Assembly: GCA_030544215.1 (NCBI GenBank)
Contig: JARZZO010000004.1
Coordinates: 19,642,501-19,706,500 of the forward strand
DNA: 64,000 nucleotides
Direction of reading: 5' to 3'
From: Zantedeschia hybrid cultivar
Lineage: Eukaryota; Streptophyta; Magnoliopsida; Alismatales; Araceae
Positions 32,927 to 43,849 of the stretch are shown piece after piece (position 1 is the stretch's first letter; every line of letters starts with the position of its first letter). Under the pieces are notes generated by a model that was given only the letters and a program-made list of their open reading frames with translations, searched no databases and was not told where the DNA came from. The translations under genes and the position numbers were made by a program.

Positions 32927-33663
32927 GTTAAAGACTCGATCAGTATGGTACAAAGACCAGTGGAATCAGAAAGTTTATAAACTCAAATTTCCCAGTTAGT
33001 CTGGATATCTTAATTTCAAACCCATTACTACACACACTGACACGTTTGGTTCGTGAGTAACAAGAGATGCCAAGTCCTGAAGAATATCAAAAGCTTGACT
33101 AAAAGTGTAAAGTACAAATCATTCATTTTAAAAGCAAAATTCTGTTTTACACTCGGCCCATGATGTTGGAACGAGGCTTAGAATAGACTACCAAGAATAC
33201 CCGCCATCTTAGTAGGAGGCCGTCAAAAAAAAAGGGGGAGATCCGTTCCGAAGAAAAAAAAAAAAAAAACATAGAAAAGCAAAAACAAAAGGCAAAATCC
33301 AAATGTCAGATCCAAAATGCCATTACATTACAAACGTTACATCAAGGCCATGAAATGAAACGAAAGGGAACGCAAGGTCGATAAATACCCCGGAAATAAA
33401 TGACCGAACCCCAACGGATATTAGGGTTAGAAAGGAACATCTTTTTAAGTCTCCGGAACCTTCTCATGGGCTTTCTAAACTTATTCTTCCTTTCTTTCTA
33501 AAGGGGTGTACTCCAAACTTAAGGAATGGCTTAGATTGACTAAGGGTCAAATCATCAAATGGGATCACGAATGGAAACACAAGTTCAAACACGATGGGTT
33601 TAAGTTAAATTGTCAAAGAACAATTTGGAAATTAAGTTAATAAATGAATACGATCTTTTGATC

Positions 33664-33900
33664 TAAGTACCATGCTGATCTTTTAGTCAAAATTTCAAAA
33701 AAAAAAAATTCCAAAAAAATTTCATATGTCAAAAATTCCAAAAAAAATTCAAAAAAAATACATATGTCCAAAACCAAAAAAAATACATACGTCAAAAATT
33801 CCAAAAAAAATATACATATGTCAAAAATTAAAAAAAAAGCATATATTTCAAAACCCAAACAAAAATGAATATTTCAAAACATCAAAAAAATATTTCAATT
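33664..33900. repeat. A-rich tandem repeat with CATATGTC spacers
   Basis: Runs of 6-9 A alternate with ATATGTCAAAAATTCC-like words, about 25-30 bp apart. The reverse-complement form is at 54770-54955 in element E, so it belongs to the Tat element. Confidence 0.8.
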
Positions 33901-34016
33901 AGCATTTGCTTATTGCATTTAGTGTGTTTCATTCCTTTTATTTTCAGTGAGCATCTGTTTGCTTGCATGTTGAATTTTGCTTAAGTTTGATTATTCTCAT
34001 TACCTTTGTTAATAAA

Positions 34017-34090
34017 GGCTATGCCCCTTGACCATTTATTGAAGGAAAAGATTGATTGACTATTTATTTGGTCAGGCAAGGGGCTAAGCC
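34017..34090. terminator. Inverted repeat at the pol 3' junction of C, possible 3'-end hairpin
   Basis: GGCTATGCCCCTTGACC pairs with GGTCAGGCAAGGGGCTAAGCC across a loop of about 36 bases. It is conserved in E (54582-54655) and weaker in B (10445-10506), where it lies between the convergent ends of pol and gene Y. A terminator or 3'-processing role is inference. Confidence 0.45.
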
Positions 34091-35298
34091 TAAATAGATA
34101 CTTAACCTGTTTGTTAAGTCATATACAGGACACAAGGCTTGAAAAGAGTTGGAATCCGAGTAGAGAACAGCCAGAAACTTGTTTCTGTGAGTAAAAGCCG
34201 TCGAGAAGCACTGACGTTTTTTAATGTTGAATGGCGTCTGCTCGACACGACGCGTTTCAGCCTTTTATATGATTTATCCGAAATTCTATGTTTTGGGTGC
34301 TTAAGTTGAAAATTTGTTTGGAATTATTAATAATTTTGATTGCAGGAAATTCAAAGAAAACCTGAGTAAAGTTGGAAACGTCAAGAAGATCCTATTGTGG
34401 GAGTCAAGAAGTCCTGACCGTGGCTAAAAAGACGGTTATTTCTACCCTTGTACTTCTTTCATGAAAATCATTTGCATTACTATATATTAAATATTTATTA
34501 GAGAATATCAAGGACCTTGTGATTTTGATGAAACTGGAATTTGAGTTCCCCTTCAACAAAAACAGTGATAATTCCAGAGAATTCTTAATCGCACGGATAG
34601 GCCGTTAGATTGTTAATTAGTGAGGACGATGATTCCACTTTTGTGAAACGGTACGTGGATAAACGAGCTTCGGCTTAGCACTGAATTACAAGAATTGGTG
34701 TCTTGACTCATTAATGACAATTTGACAATATTATCCTTGATTAATTTATATTTTATTTGACTTTATATTTTTCTTTTAGCCCAGCATGCATCATGTAGGA
34801 TTTTGAAATCACTGTGATAAGGATTGATTACTGATTAAGTTTCAGACCATAAATCAAATAATTTCAACATGATATGAAATATTCCATTCTGAATTGAGTA
34901 TCTTGATTATCTTTGAGGTTCGCTTGAAGATATCCTTGGAATTTTATCCTTTCTTGGACTCTTTATCCAATATTTCTTGTTTTCTTTTAAGATCTATCGT
35001 GGCTGTAGCACGTCCACATTGGCTGGCAAACGCTCCCCATGATGAAACCTACAGTGTCTACGACCTGGGGTACTTTCCACTCCGAGGAGGTTGATCGACC
35101 TTATTTTATTTCCTTGTTTACCTCATCCAGACATGATTGATTCCATTGATTTCATTGAACTATCTTCATTGATAATTTTGATAAAAAATTCCAATCATGT
35201 GATGTTAAGAGTGTGTCTCATCACACCTTGGCATCACCTTTTCAATACATTCCATTTCATTTCACTCCCTTACAAAGACGATGCCGAGGTGAGGCAGC

Positions 35299-36652
35299 TG
35301 TAGACACGTTAATTTTGACGTCATTTTGAGTAAATTTCATATCATATAATAATGCCTCAGAATGGTCTAATATTTAATCATTAATTAATTTTTATTGATA
35401 TTTTTGAGCGTCGGGTTTAACAGACATGTTTAAGTTAATCAATTGAATTGATTTTACCTCAAATTTCAGTTGAAATATGAAGAGGTCTAAAAGACGTCGA
35501 CCTATGTAGACGCCATTTAGAGTTTATTCTTATTTTAACGTTTAAATTTGAATTTTAATCAGTTGATTAATTAGCTAAAAGGCGTCTGTGAAAGCTGACG
35601 CGTTTTAGGTTTCCTAGGCTATTTTAACTTCTCTTCCGGATGTTTATCCTTATCTTAATTAGTGTAAAAGACGTCTACACATGTAGACGCGTTTTACCTG
35701 ATAAAGATAAAGATAAGTTTTCCCGGATGTTTATCCTTATCTTAATTAATCTGAAAGACGTCAGTCATACTGGACACGTTTTATATAATTACAGATAAAG
35801 ATGAATTAATCAGTATTTATCTGCCGGTTAAGATAGATAAATCCGAAGTTTTTCAATGTTAATCACGAACGCAGAAGAGGTCTATAAATACCTTACATGT
35901 TGAAGAGTAAAAAAATTAAGCGTAATTTGAAGTTAAGCGTGATCTTGAGAGAAGCATAATCTTTAGCGAGTTGAAGATCGAAGCAACGACGTCGGAACGC
36001 TGAAGCGCTGCTGTTTCCAGAAGTCGGCGTCCATTCTTCGTCCAATTCAAAGTTTCATCCAGTCGGCATAAGTGTTTCATTTCTGCATCTTTATTTTCAT
36101 TTCATTAATTTTTTATTCTCCATCATCATTCTATGCAACACACACCACAACCTCATTCCTTTTCTTTTCAAAAACTTATTTGATAAAGGGGTTTCAAAAG
36201 CCATCCCAAAAAGTAAGTTTGATGTTTAGTTGCATGTTCAATACCATGATTAGAATAGATTCTGCTTTTGCTTAAGTTCTCATCATTTTTTTTATCTCTC
36301 TTTCTATACTTTCTGCTGCACTCAACTCAATTCAAACAAAAGAAGTAAATCAAGCACTCAACACAAGGATTTATGGACGATCCTCAACCTCAACCTCAAC
36401 CTCAAATTTCAAATTCAACAGCAAGAACAAAAAGCAAAGAAAGGCTCTCTTTCTTCAGCCGGCTGAGGAAGGGGAACCAAGGACTCCATATCTTCCGCGT
36501 TTAAAAAGATAGACGATCAAACTTCTTTTGGAACTTTTTAGTTAAAAGTTTCTGGCGATTACTGCACTTAGTTGCTTTTTTTAATAGGTTTATTTTACAC
36601 TAAATAACCTAGATTTTTCATGATAATCACACGGTCATTCTAAGCACTCACA
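35299..36652 (+). repeat. 3' LTR of element C
   Basis: 1354 bp, TGTAGACACG to AGCACTCACA, preceded by the purine-rich GATGCCGAGGTGAGGCAGC. It matches the E LTR (37366-38734) in inverse orientation. It has four GCGTC...GACGC palindromes near 35489, 35576, 35665 and 35751, about 88 bp apart, a CCTCAA hexamer repeat (36383-36405), and a TGGCGATTAC primer-like decamer 90 bp before its end. Confidence 0.92.
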
Positions 36653-36740
36653 TTACTTAGATCCTGGTTTGGTTCCAAATTAATGATTCGGTACCCATTT
36701 AGTAATCGGATCCCCGATTATAGGGTGGCGGGTCGTTACA
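36653..36740 (+). repeat. Inverted fragment of LTR A
   Basis: The reverse complement starts TGTAACGACCCGCCACC and matches the first 88 bp of family A LTRs. Element C abuts its cut end, and it abuts element F at 36741. The likely history is that LTR A landed in F and C landed in that LTR A. Confidence 0.88.
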
Positions 36741-37365
36741 GCCACACTTAGTCCATATCCAATTGATGGCATGAAGCGGGGGAAGTGCATGAGTACCCCT
36801 GGTTGGAAAATCATGATGAAAGGTGGCTATCAGCCTGGAAAGGGCCTAGGCACACAATTGCAGGGCAGAACTACGCCCATTAAAGACAGCCGAAGGACAC
36901 CTAGTAATGGCCTGGGCTATAGGCCAAGAAGAGTCAGGCATGACATTGTGCAGCAGCAAGAAGATGAAGACGGCCAGAAGGCCTGGAAAACAATGACCAC
37001 ACCATACAAAGAAGGTTGGGATCCCTTGACATGGACCCTGCATACACATTTGTCAAGGGACCCATAATCAGTCATGATAATGATAATATGGTGCTAATCG
37101 CTTCCCAGTTCGATCTCCATGACATATATGGAAGGGACCTAGCCAGACATTACTCAGAATTGCTGACGTACCAGTCCTTGGAGGCTCTACGGCCGATAAA
37201 AAGGAGGAAATTCTAAGATCCAGAATGTGAATGGTACCGATGGTTCGACCTGAGAGATCTGTACATTGCATCAAACAAATTATTTATTGATCCCTCAGAG
37301 CCGAAGTGACCACCATTGATAGACGAGCTGATTGAAGGGCCTAGCGCCATTTTTGATAAAAGAAT
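36741..37365 (+). pseudogene. Fragment of a fourth Tat element (F): G-patch segment and linker
   Basis: It encodes KRGKCMSTPGWKIMMKGGYQPGKGLG, DPLTWTLHTH, CEWYRWFDLRDLYIASN and DELIEGPSAIFDKRI, homologous to element C 25740-26330. It has a small shift near 37050, TAA 37214-37216 and TGA 37307-37309. It is bounded by LTR A on the left and by the 3' LTR of E on the right, so it is the host layer for both. Confidence 0.82.
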
Positions 37366-38734
37366 TGTAAGTGCTTAAAATGGGTGTGTGATTATCATGA
37401 AAAACTATGTTGTTTAAGTGCAAAATAAACCTATTAAAAAGAAACTAAGTGATGTGATCGCCAGAAACTTTTGACTAAAAAGTTTCAAAAGAAGATTTGA
37501 TCGCCTACCTGTTTGGAAGTGGGAAATGTTGAGCTCTTGGTTCCCCTCCTTCAGCCGGCCGAAGAAAGAGAGCCTTTTCTTGTCTTTGTTCTTGCTTTGG
37601 CTGCTATTGAATTCTGAGGATCGTCCAAATTCCTTGTTGTTCGATGTTGATTCCCTCCCCTTGATTCTTCTTTGTACCTCGCAAGAAATAGAAAGAAATA
37701 AAGAACAATGATGAGAACTTAAGAAGAAATAGTATCCATTCCAGAGAAAATTTTAAACATGCAACTAAGCAGGTAAACTCACTTGTTTGGATGATCTTTT
37801 AAACCCCTTTAACAAATAGGTTTTGAAAATGATGCTAGTGTTGTGTGTGTTGCATAGAGTGATGTGATGAAGAATGTAAGACTAATGAGATGAAAAAGTG
37901 AGAAATATGTGGAAATGAATTGAAAGCTAATGCTGGATGGCCCCTAGAAGCTTTGGTCTTCAACGGATCTTGGACGGATGAAGAAGGATGCCGAATCCTG
38001 GAAGTAGCAGCGCTTCGGTGTTCGGATGTCTTCAAGCTTCTTTACTCCAATCGCCACCAAAATAATTACTCAACATCACTCTCCTCTTTTTTTTTTTTTT
38101 TGTTACTCATTCAAAAGGCAGGGTATTTATAGACTTCTTTGCATCCGCGGATTTACATGAAGAATCTTGAGATTTATCTAACTTAACCAACAGATAAATA
38201 CAGATTAATTCATCTTTATCTGTAATTATCTAAAACGCGTCGCCCATGGGAGACGCCTTTTAGACTGATTAAGATAAGGATAAACATCCGGAAAAAATTC
38301 ATCTTTATCTGTAATTAAATAAAACGCGCCGCCACACAGAGACGCCTTTTAGACTAATTAAGATAAGGATAAACATCCGGAAGAGAGGCAGAAACAACTT
38401 AGGAAACCTAAATGGCATCGTGCCGTGCAGACGTCTTTTAGTTAATTAATCAATTAATTAAAATTCAAATTTAAACATCAAAATATGAATAAACTCTAAA
38501 TGGCGTCTCCATAGGTCGACGTCTTTTAGACTTCTTCATATTTTAACTAAAAATTGAGTTAAAATCAATTTAATCAATTAACTTAAATCATGTCTGTTTG
38601 ACCCGACACTATTTAGATAATTAACTTAAAAAGATCAATAAAAATTAACCAATGATTAAATATCATACCATTCTGAGGCATTATTATATGATATGAAATT
38701 TACTCAAAATGATGTCAAAATTAGCGTGTCTACA
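37366..38734 (-). repeat. 3' LTR of element E
   Basis: 1369 bp, plus strand TGTAAGTGCTT to GTGTCTACA. Four GCGTC-type palindromes lie near 38232, 38321, 38408 and 38496, matching the four in the C LTR. A TGGCGATCAC decamer (minus strand, 37454-37463) lies 88 bp from the LTR end. The purine-rich sequence next to it (minus strand of 38735-38752, GATGCCAAGGTGAGGCAGC) is the likely polypurine tract. Confidence 0.92.
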
Positions 38735-40085
38735 GCTGCCTCACCTTGGCATCGTCTTTGCAAGGGAGTGAAATGAAATGGAATGTACTGAAAAGGTGAT
38801 GCCAAGGTGTGATGAGACACGCTCTTAACATCACATGATTGAAATTTTTCTCAAGATCATCGATGAAGATAGTTCAAGGAGATCAATGGAATTAATCATG
38901 TCTGGATGAGGTAGACAAGGAAATAAAATAAAGTCGATCAACTTCCACGGAGTGGGAAGTACCCCAGGTTGTAGACACTGCAGGTTTCATCATAGGGAGC
39001 GTTTGCCAGCCAATGTGGACGTGCTGCAGCCACGATGGATCTTAAAAGGAAACAAGAAATGTTTGATAAAGAATCCAAGAAAGGATAGAATTCCAAGGAT
39101 ATCTTTAAGCGAACCTCAAAGATAATCAAGATACTCAATTCAGAATGGAAGATTTCATATCATGTTGGAGTTATTTGATTTAATGGTCTAAAACTTAATC
39201 AGTAATTAATTCTTATCACAGCGATTTCAAAGTCCTATATGATGCATGCTGGGCTAAAAGAAAAATATAAAATCAAATAAAATATAAATTAATCAAGGAT
39301 AATATTGTTAAATTGTCATTAATGAGTCAAGATACCAATTCTTGTAATTCAGTGCTAAGCCGAAGCTCGTTTATCCACGCACCGTTTCACAAAAATGGTA
39401 CCATCATCCCCACTAATTAACAATCCAACGGCCTATCCATGCGATTAAGAATTCTCTGGAATTATCACTGTTTTTATTGTAGGGGAACTCAAATTCCAGT
39501 TTCATCAAAACCACAAGGTCCTTGACATGCTCTAATAAATACTTAACATATAGTAATGAGATTATACAAATGAATTACATGGAATAATACAAGGGTAGAA
39601 ATAACCGTCTTTTTAGTCACGGTTGAGACTTCATAAACTCGCATAGTGGGATCTTCTTGATATTTTCCAACTTCATTTGGGTTTTCTTTAATTTCCTGCA
39701 CTCAAAAATCATTAGTAACTTCAAACAAGTGTTTAACTAAGCATTAAAATATGGAATTTCGGGTAAATGACAAAAAGTTTCAAACGTGTCGGGTCGTGCC
39801 GACGCCCTTTAACTGTCTAAAATGCGATGGTGTCCCACGACGCCTTTTTCAGTTGCAGAAATAGATTCTGACTGTTCTCTACTCGGATTCCAACTCTTTC
39901 AATGCTCATCCCTTTTTCAATCCGGAAAAGTCTTCCTAGGATCGCAATTTCCTCTATATAAACATCACTAACTTGTTTCCAAGCAATCCTACCACAATCT
40001 AGAGATCCAAGGTTGAGTTTTTCTTCAAGGTTCAAAGGTTTTCCAAGGTTTTCAAGTTTCAAGAAGGAAGAAACTCAGGAATAAG
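38735..40085. other. Non-coding region between 3' LTR of E and antisense gene X
   Basis: It aligns with 34137-35298 of C in inverse orientation. It has two GCGTC/GACGC palindromes at 39784-39850, about 240 bp upstream of the gene X start, where a plus-strand promoter would lie. A 66-codon frame is similar in C and E but lacks an ATG. I see no gene. Confidence 0.65.
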
Positions 40086-41365
40086 ATGAGTTCTTCAAAC
40101 AAAAAGATGAGAAGGTCGCTGGAGAAGATCTCCGACGTGGAGAATCACCTTATTGGAAGGGATCCCAATCTCCAAGTAAGTTTAATTAGCTTTCCTTCAA
40201 TTCTTCTTCTTCAATCTCCTCTTTTTTTTCTCCATGTTCTTCATGCTTTTCAAGTTCTTCAATTGATGCTTTCTTTTATTTTTCAGACATATCCCATGTT
40301 TCCCGGCCCAAGGAGATTCACTTCTCTCCCTTGGATTCGCAAACTCGCTAAGAGTCTTAAGCTTTCCATGCAAACATTCATCTCCAAGTGGAATCTTCAA
40401 GGATTGGTGGTGCATGCTAAGCACTACAAGAGCTCGAACGTAGATTGGGCGGTCATGGGTGCCTTGATCGAGCAGTGGCATCCTCAAACTCACACCTTCT
40501 TTTTCCCGGATTTGAGTGCACTATCCTTTTAGAGGAGGCGGAGCTTCTGTTCGGTCTTCCAAAGACCAAGGACAAGATGGCTTTGACGAGAGAAAGGATC
40601 ACCGGTCAACAACTGTTGACGTCAATTATGAAAGATCCCTCAGAAGCAAAAGGGTGCCTTACCAATAGAGGGATCAACCTTGCAAAGCTCGCTGAATGGA
40701 CTTTGTATGAGATCGATGATCTAAGGGAGGATGAAGCTGAAGATGTGACGAAAGCCTTCGTCACTTGCCTTGCCGGAGCTTTGTTCTTCCCCGCGCAAGA
40801 CAACATCTTGGAAGATGACCAAGTTAGCGCGATCTGCACGATCATCGAGGGGAAATCCATTAGCACTGTGATCTTGGCCTACCTCTGCAGCAGGCTCTCT
40901 GCGGCGTCCACGGGTCGTCCTCCTTACGGGTGTATGTTACTCTTCGCCTTGTGGGTCGAACTACACTTCAAATTTGAGTACTGCATGAGGATGTCACCAA
41001 GACCGTCTCAAATTTACTTGAACAGCCCGATCCATCACATCTCCAATATCGTGAAGTTCAACGAACGGATGATCAACAAAGTACCAAAGCTCAAGACCCG
41101 AGCCGACTAGAGAGAGTATCTGAGATGCATGTCGTCCAACGGGTTTGACTTTTCTCCACTTGCCCTTGTTGGAAAGCCCATTAGAGTACGCCGTGCATCC
41201 GGTGCAGAGCTCAAATTGATCGGGACCACTGAGTTCGTATTGTACAACCCTCACCGATGCTTCCCTCAACTTAGCTTGCCTCGCAATGAATTCCCCGAGT
41301 TCTCTCATACATCTCCGATCAAGAGGCGATCTTTGGAATCCGATGAGGACTATGAAGCCACATAA
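40086..41365 (+). pseudogene. Antisense gene X of element E (unknown plant retrotransposon-associated protein), broken
   Basis: Exon 1 is 40086-40175 (30 codons from ATG, starting MSSSNKKMRRSLEKISDVEN), the intron is 40176-40286 (GTAAGT...TTTCAG), and exon 2 is 40287-41365. The order and intron position match gene X of B. The protein would be about 390 residues, with a basic N-terminus, no signal peptide and no known catalytic motif. Landmarks are HPQTHTFFFPGFE and LLFALWVELHFKFEYCMR. It has a one-base loss near 40508 and a TAG at 41108-41110. It ends 67 bp before element G. Its family is not recognised with certainty; the layout recalls DUF7745-type proteins of plant transposons. Confidence 0.65.
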
Positions 41366-41432
41366 CTTATTTCTACTTTGTGGAACCTTGGCTTTAGTTA
41401 TCGTGTAAAGTCCTCTAAAAATAGAGATAGAT

Positions 41433-43762
41433 TGTAACGACCCGCCACCCTATAATCGGGGATCCGATTACTAAATGGGTACCGAATCATTAATTTTGGG
41501 ACCAAACCAGGATCTAGTAAGTCTGGGAAATAAATAATAAACTAAGCTAAACATTCACATCGCATTGAATTGAAATAAAAGTGCAGGAATTAAAATTATT
41601 ACAATGCGACTCGATACAGCAAATAATTACATTCTCCAACAGAAGGAAATAATTAAACATACAGGCCAAAGATAATTAACAACTACATCGGGGCATACCC
41701 CGGAACAACCGCTGAAGATACACTACACCCGGCCGCACGCGCCGCTCTAAGTCTGCTGGGAGTCCTCACCTGAAAACCGCAGGGGTGAGTCTCAAGACAA
41801 GACTCAGTAGGGATCCTTCGATCCCCACTGCCCACACACACACCCACAAGTGTAAAGTACAGCTAACAGTAAAGTAACAAGTGTAGTGGCAGGTACGATA
41901 TCTAATTCTCTACGTGAGAACACATGCGGTCGAAATATAATAATCATGCACATTCTAAGCCAATCGTTAGAAAACCCACAACTGCCGTCTCGATAGAACT
42001 CGTCGACCGTACAAACAACGGTGGGAAAAACCTCGACCCGCTGAGACCAAGGAGTAGCCCCTCGGATAGCACGCTCGCTACTCCGGCCCAACCGGCTCAG
42101 GTGACTACCCCTTCCCTCAGCATGAGTGACTCTCCGAATGTACCACTCCCACACCGGTACTAGCTGACCCCGGGGTTCACCAGGTGACCCTCTCTCACTA
42201 GGCGTCACCCCGCCCACGCCCCCACCGGCGCTGTGCTCACGCCCCCACCAGCACAGGGTGATAAATCGCTACAATGTCACTCCAGGTCCACAGTAACACA
42301 AAACCACCAAAACTCAGCACTGTACGATCCGGTCACGTGAAAAGTCCGCGATCGTATAATACACATGGAACCATCCGATCGTGAGGAATCCGTCCTTATC
42401 GGGTGCACTAAAACATGTGCAAACTATCTATCTAGCAATGTGAACACGTTTTACTGGCATGCATTAGTGAGATTCTGTCTTGAATCACGTCGACCTAGGT
42501 CGACGCCATTCAAGCTCCATGTACAGGTTCATATAAATCAGTCTTCAGAATCTGGCTTTAAAAGGCGTCGACCCTCATGGTCGCCTTTCAAAAGGCGTCG
42601 ACATCCCAAGACGTCTTTCAACACGAAAATCCGGAATTCCCAAGGCCTTAACCAGGGTATTTCTGTGGTTAAAACGCGTCATGGATGCCCGACGTCGTTC
42701 AAAAACGCGTCGTTTACCCATGACGTCTTTCAGCCACAGAAATTCCAACCGGGCAGACTGTCTGTCAGTCAAATCCTGTCTAAAAAGGCGTCGTGATGGC
42801 CCGACGCCCTTCAAAAAGGCGTCGTCCATGCACGACGTCTTTCAAGCCCAGGAACCAGGAACGCCCTAAACCCGAGGGCTCCCTTCCCACTTCCAAATAA
42901 CCCCGAAAATCATTCAAACTGGAGGGAAACGAAGAGCAAGACAATTCATAGGCAAACACCCCCATAGAATTCCTAAACATGCTCATTCTAACCCCCAAAA
43001 CCGAAGATCTACCACATGCATATTGAGGAAAACGTGATCTTAAACACAGTGCGATGGGGAACGTCACCCTACCGGACATTCGAACGCCTCCGAGCTTCAA
43101 GCCGTCCGCCTGTCTCGTCCCACGCCGCCGCCGGTACCGCCGAGGTCGTCCTAGCCCCACCGTGACGTCGGCCGCCGTCCGGAGAGTAGAACGCCGCAGT
43201 GGAAGTGGAGGTGGTAGGGGTAGGAGCCAGGTAGAGGATGGAGTGGAGGGAGAGGCGAAATGGTGTGAGGAAAAGAGGGAGGAGGAGGATCGCCGCCGAG
43301 TTCGCCGGAGGGAAAGAGAGAAAGGGAGAAGGAGAAAATGAGGGAAAGAAGGAGGGCTCGCGGGGTTAACCAGAGGCTGGCTAAAACGCGTCGACATGCA
43401 CGGACGCCTATCAGGTGACAAGACGGCTGCTCTGACAAGATTCTGAAACGCGTCGACCTTCACAGACGCCATTCAGACAATTTGTCAGGGCCGTACTCTG
43501 ACACACCCAGAGTCGCAGTCTGAAAGGCGTCGACCCACACGGACGCCGTTCAGACGACCTGACAGGGCCGTACGCTCGCGGTCCAAAGTCAGTCCACGTG
43601 GCACCCACGTGGCAGAACCTGAAACGCGTCTGCCATGGTGGACGCCGTTTAAACCGCGTCTCGCGGGCTCGACGCGAAACAACACAAAGTTCCAGACCCC
43701 ACTAGGGCCAGAACTACAGGGTCCGACCCTGAAAACCGAATCCGAAAACCTCAGTCCTTACA
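41433..43762 (-). repeat. 3' LTR of element G (family A)
   Basis: 2330 bp, plus strand TGTAACGACC to TCCTTACA. It includes at least twelve GGCGTCG...CGACGCC-type palindromes, mostly in pairs 30-31 bp apart (42484-42520, 42560-42625, 42670-42735, 42782-42845, 43382-43690). The 230-codon frame at 42780-43472 is kept in both LTRs only because they are nearly identical. Confidence 0.95.
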
Positions 43763-43775
43763 TTCTCCCCCCCTT
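43763..43775 (-). other. Polypurine tract of element G
   Basis: The minus strand reads AAGGGGGGGAGAA directly before TGTAAGGACTG. Just upstream lies TTTCGAGGACGAAATTC, a landmark of Tekay/Del-type elements at the end of pol. Confidence 0.88.
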
Positions 43776-43849
43776 AAAAGAATTTCGTCCTCGAAATTGA
43801 TTGCTAGAAATAACAAGTTCACAAAAGGGCTACAAGTTCACAGGGAGAC

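Larger units (their letters stand above)
32927..35298 (+). other. 3' non-coding region of element C, antisense genes deleted
   Basis: No gene. It aligns piecewise with E: 32927-34110 matches 54545-55740 reversed, then from about 34135 it matches 39910 leftwards. The stretch holding genes X and Y in E is therefore absent. It contains a polypurine-like run at 33226-33241, AT-rich CATATGTC/AAAAAATT repeats (33664-33900), the inverted repeat at 34017-34090 and two GCGTC-type palindromes (34194-34262). Confidence 0.75.
1..36652 (+). mobile_element. Tat-clade Ty3/gypsy element C, 5' end outside the window, multiply interrupted
   Basis: A plus-strand LTR retrotransposon whose own sequence is 1-102, 22591-27784 and 30101-36652. 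The rest of this interval is later insertions. Joining the pieces across the TSDs keeps the coding frame at both junctions, which supports the reconstruction. Domain order is gag, protease, G-patch segment, RT, RNase H, second RNase H, integrase. The dual RNase H and the integrase motif YYPQGNGQAEATN are typical of the Tat lineage (Ogre/Retand/Grande type). The 3' LTR is 35299-36652. Gag and protease are heavily mutated, while pol after 30101 has only two stops. It lacks the antisense genes found in B and E. Confidence 0.9.

Noticed and set aside
34894..35094. 66-codon frame conserved with 38938-39138 (only a few residue differences)
   Set aside because: It starts at TTG with no ATG, and the similarity is no more than expected from the close overall match of the C and E 3' regions.
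36072..36275. Short plus-strand frame in the C LTR
   Set aside because: AT/pyrimidine-rich LTR sequence; the E LTR does not preserve it.
42780..43472. 230-codon minus-strand frame repeated at 49859-50551
   Set aside because: It lies inside the two LTRs of element G and is shared only because the LTRs are nearly identical. Composition follows the GC-rich repeat, and older LTR A copies do not keep it.
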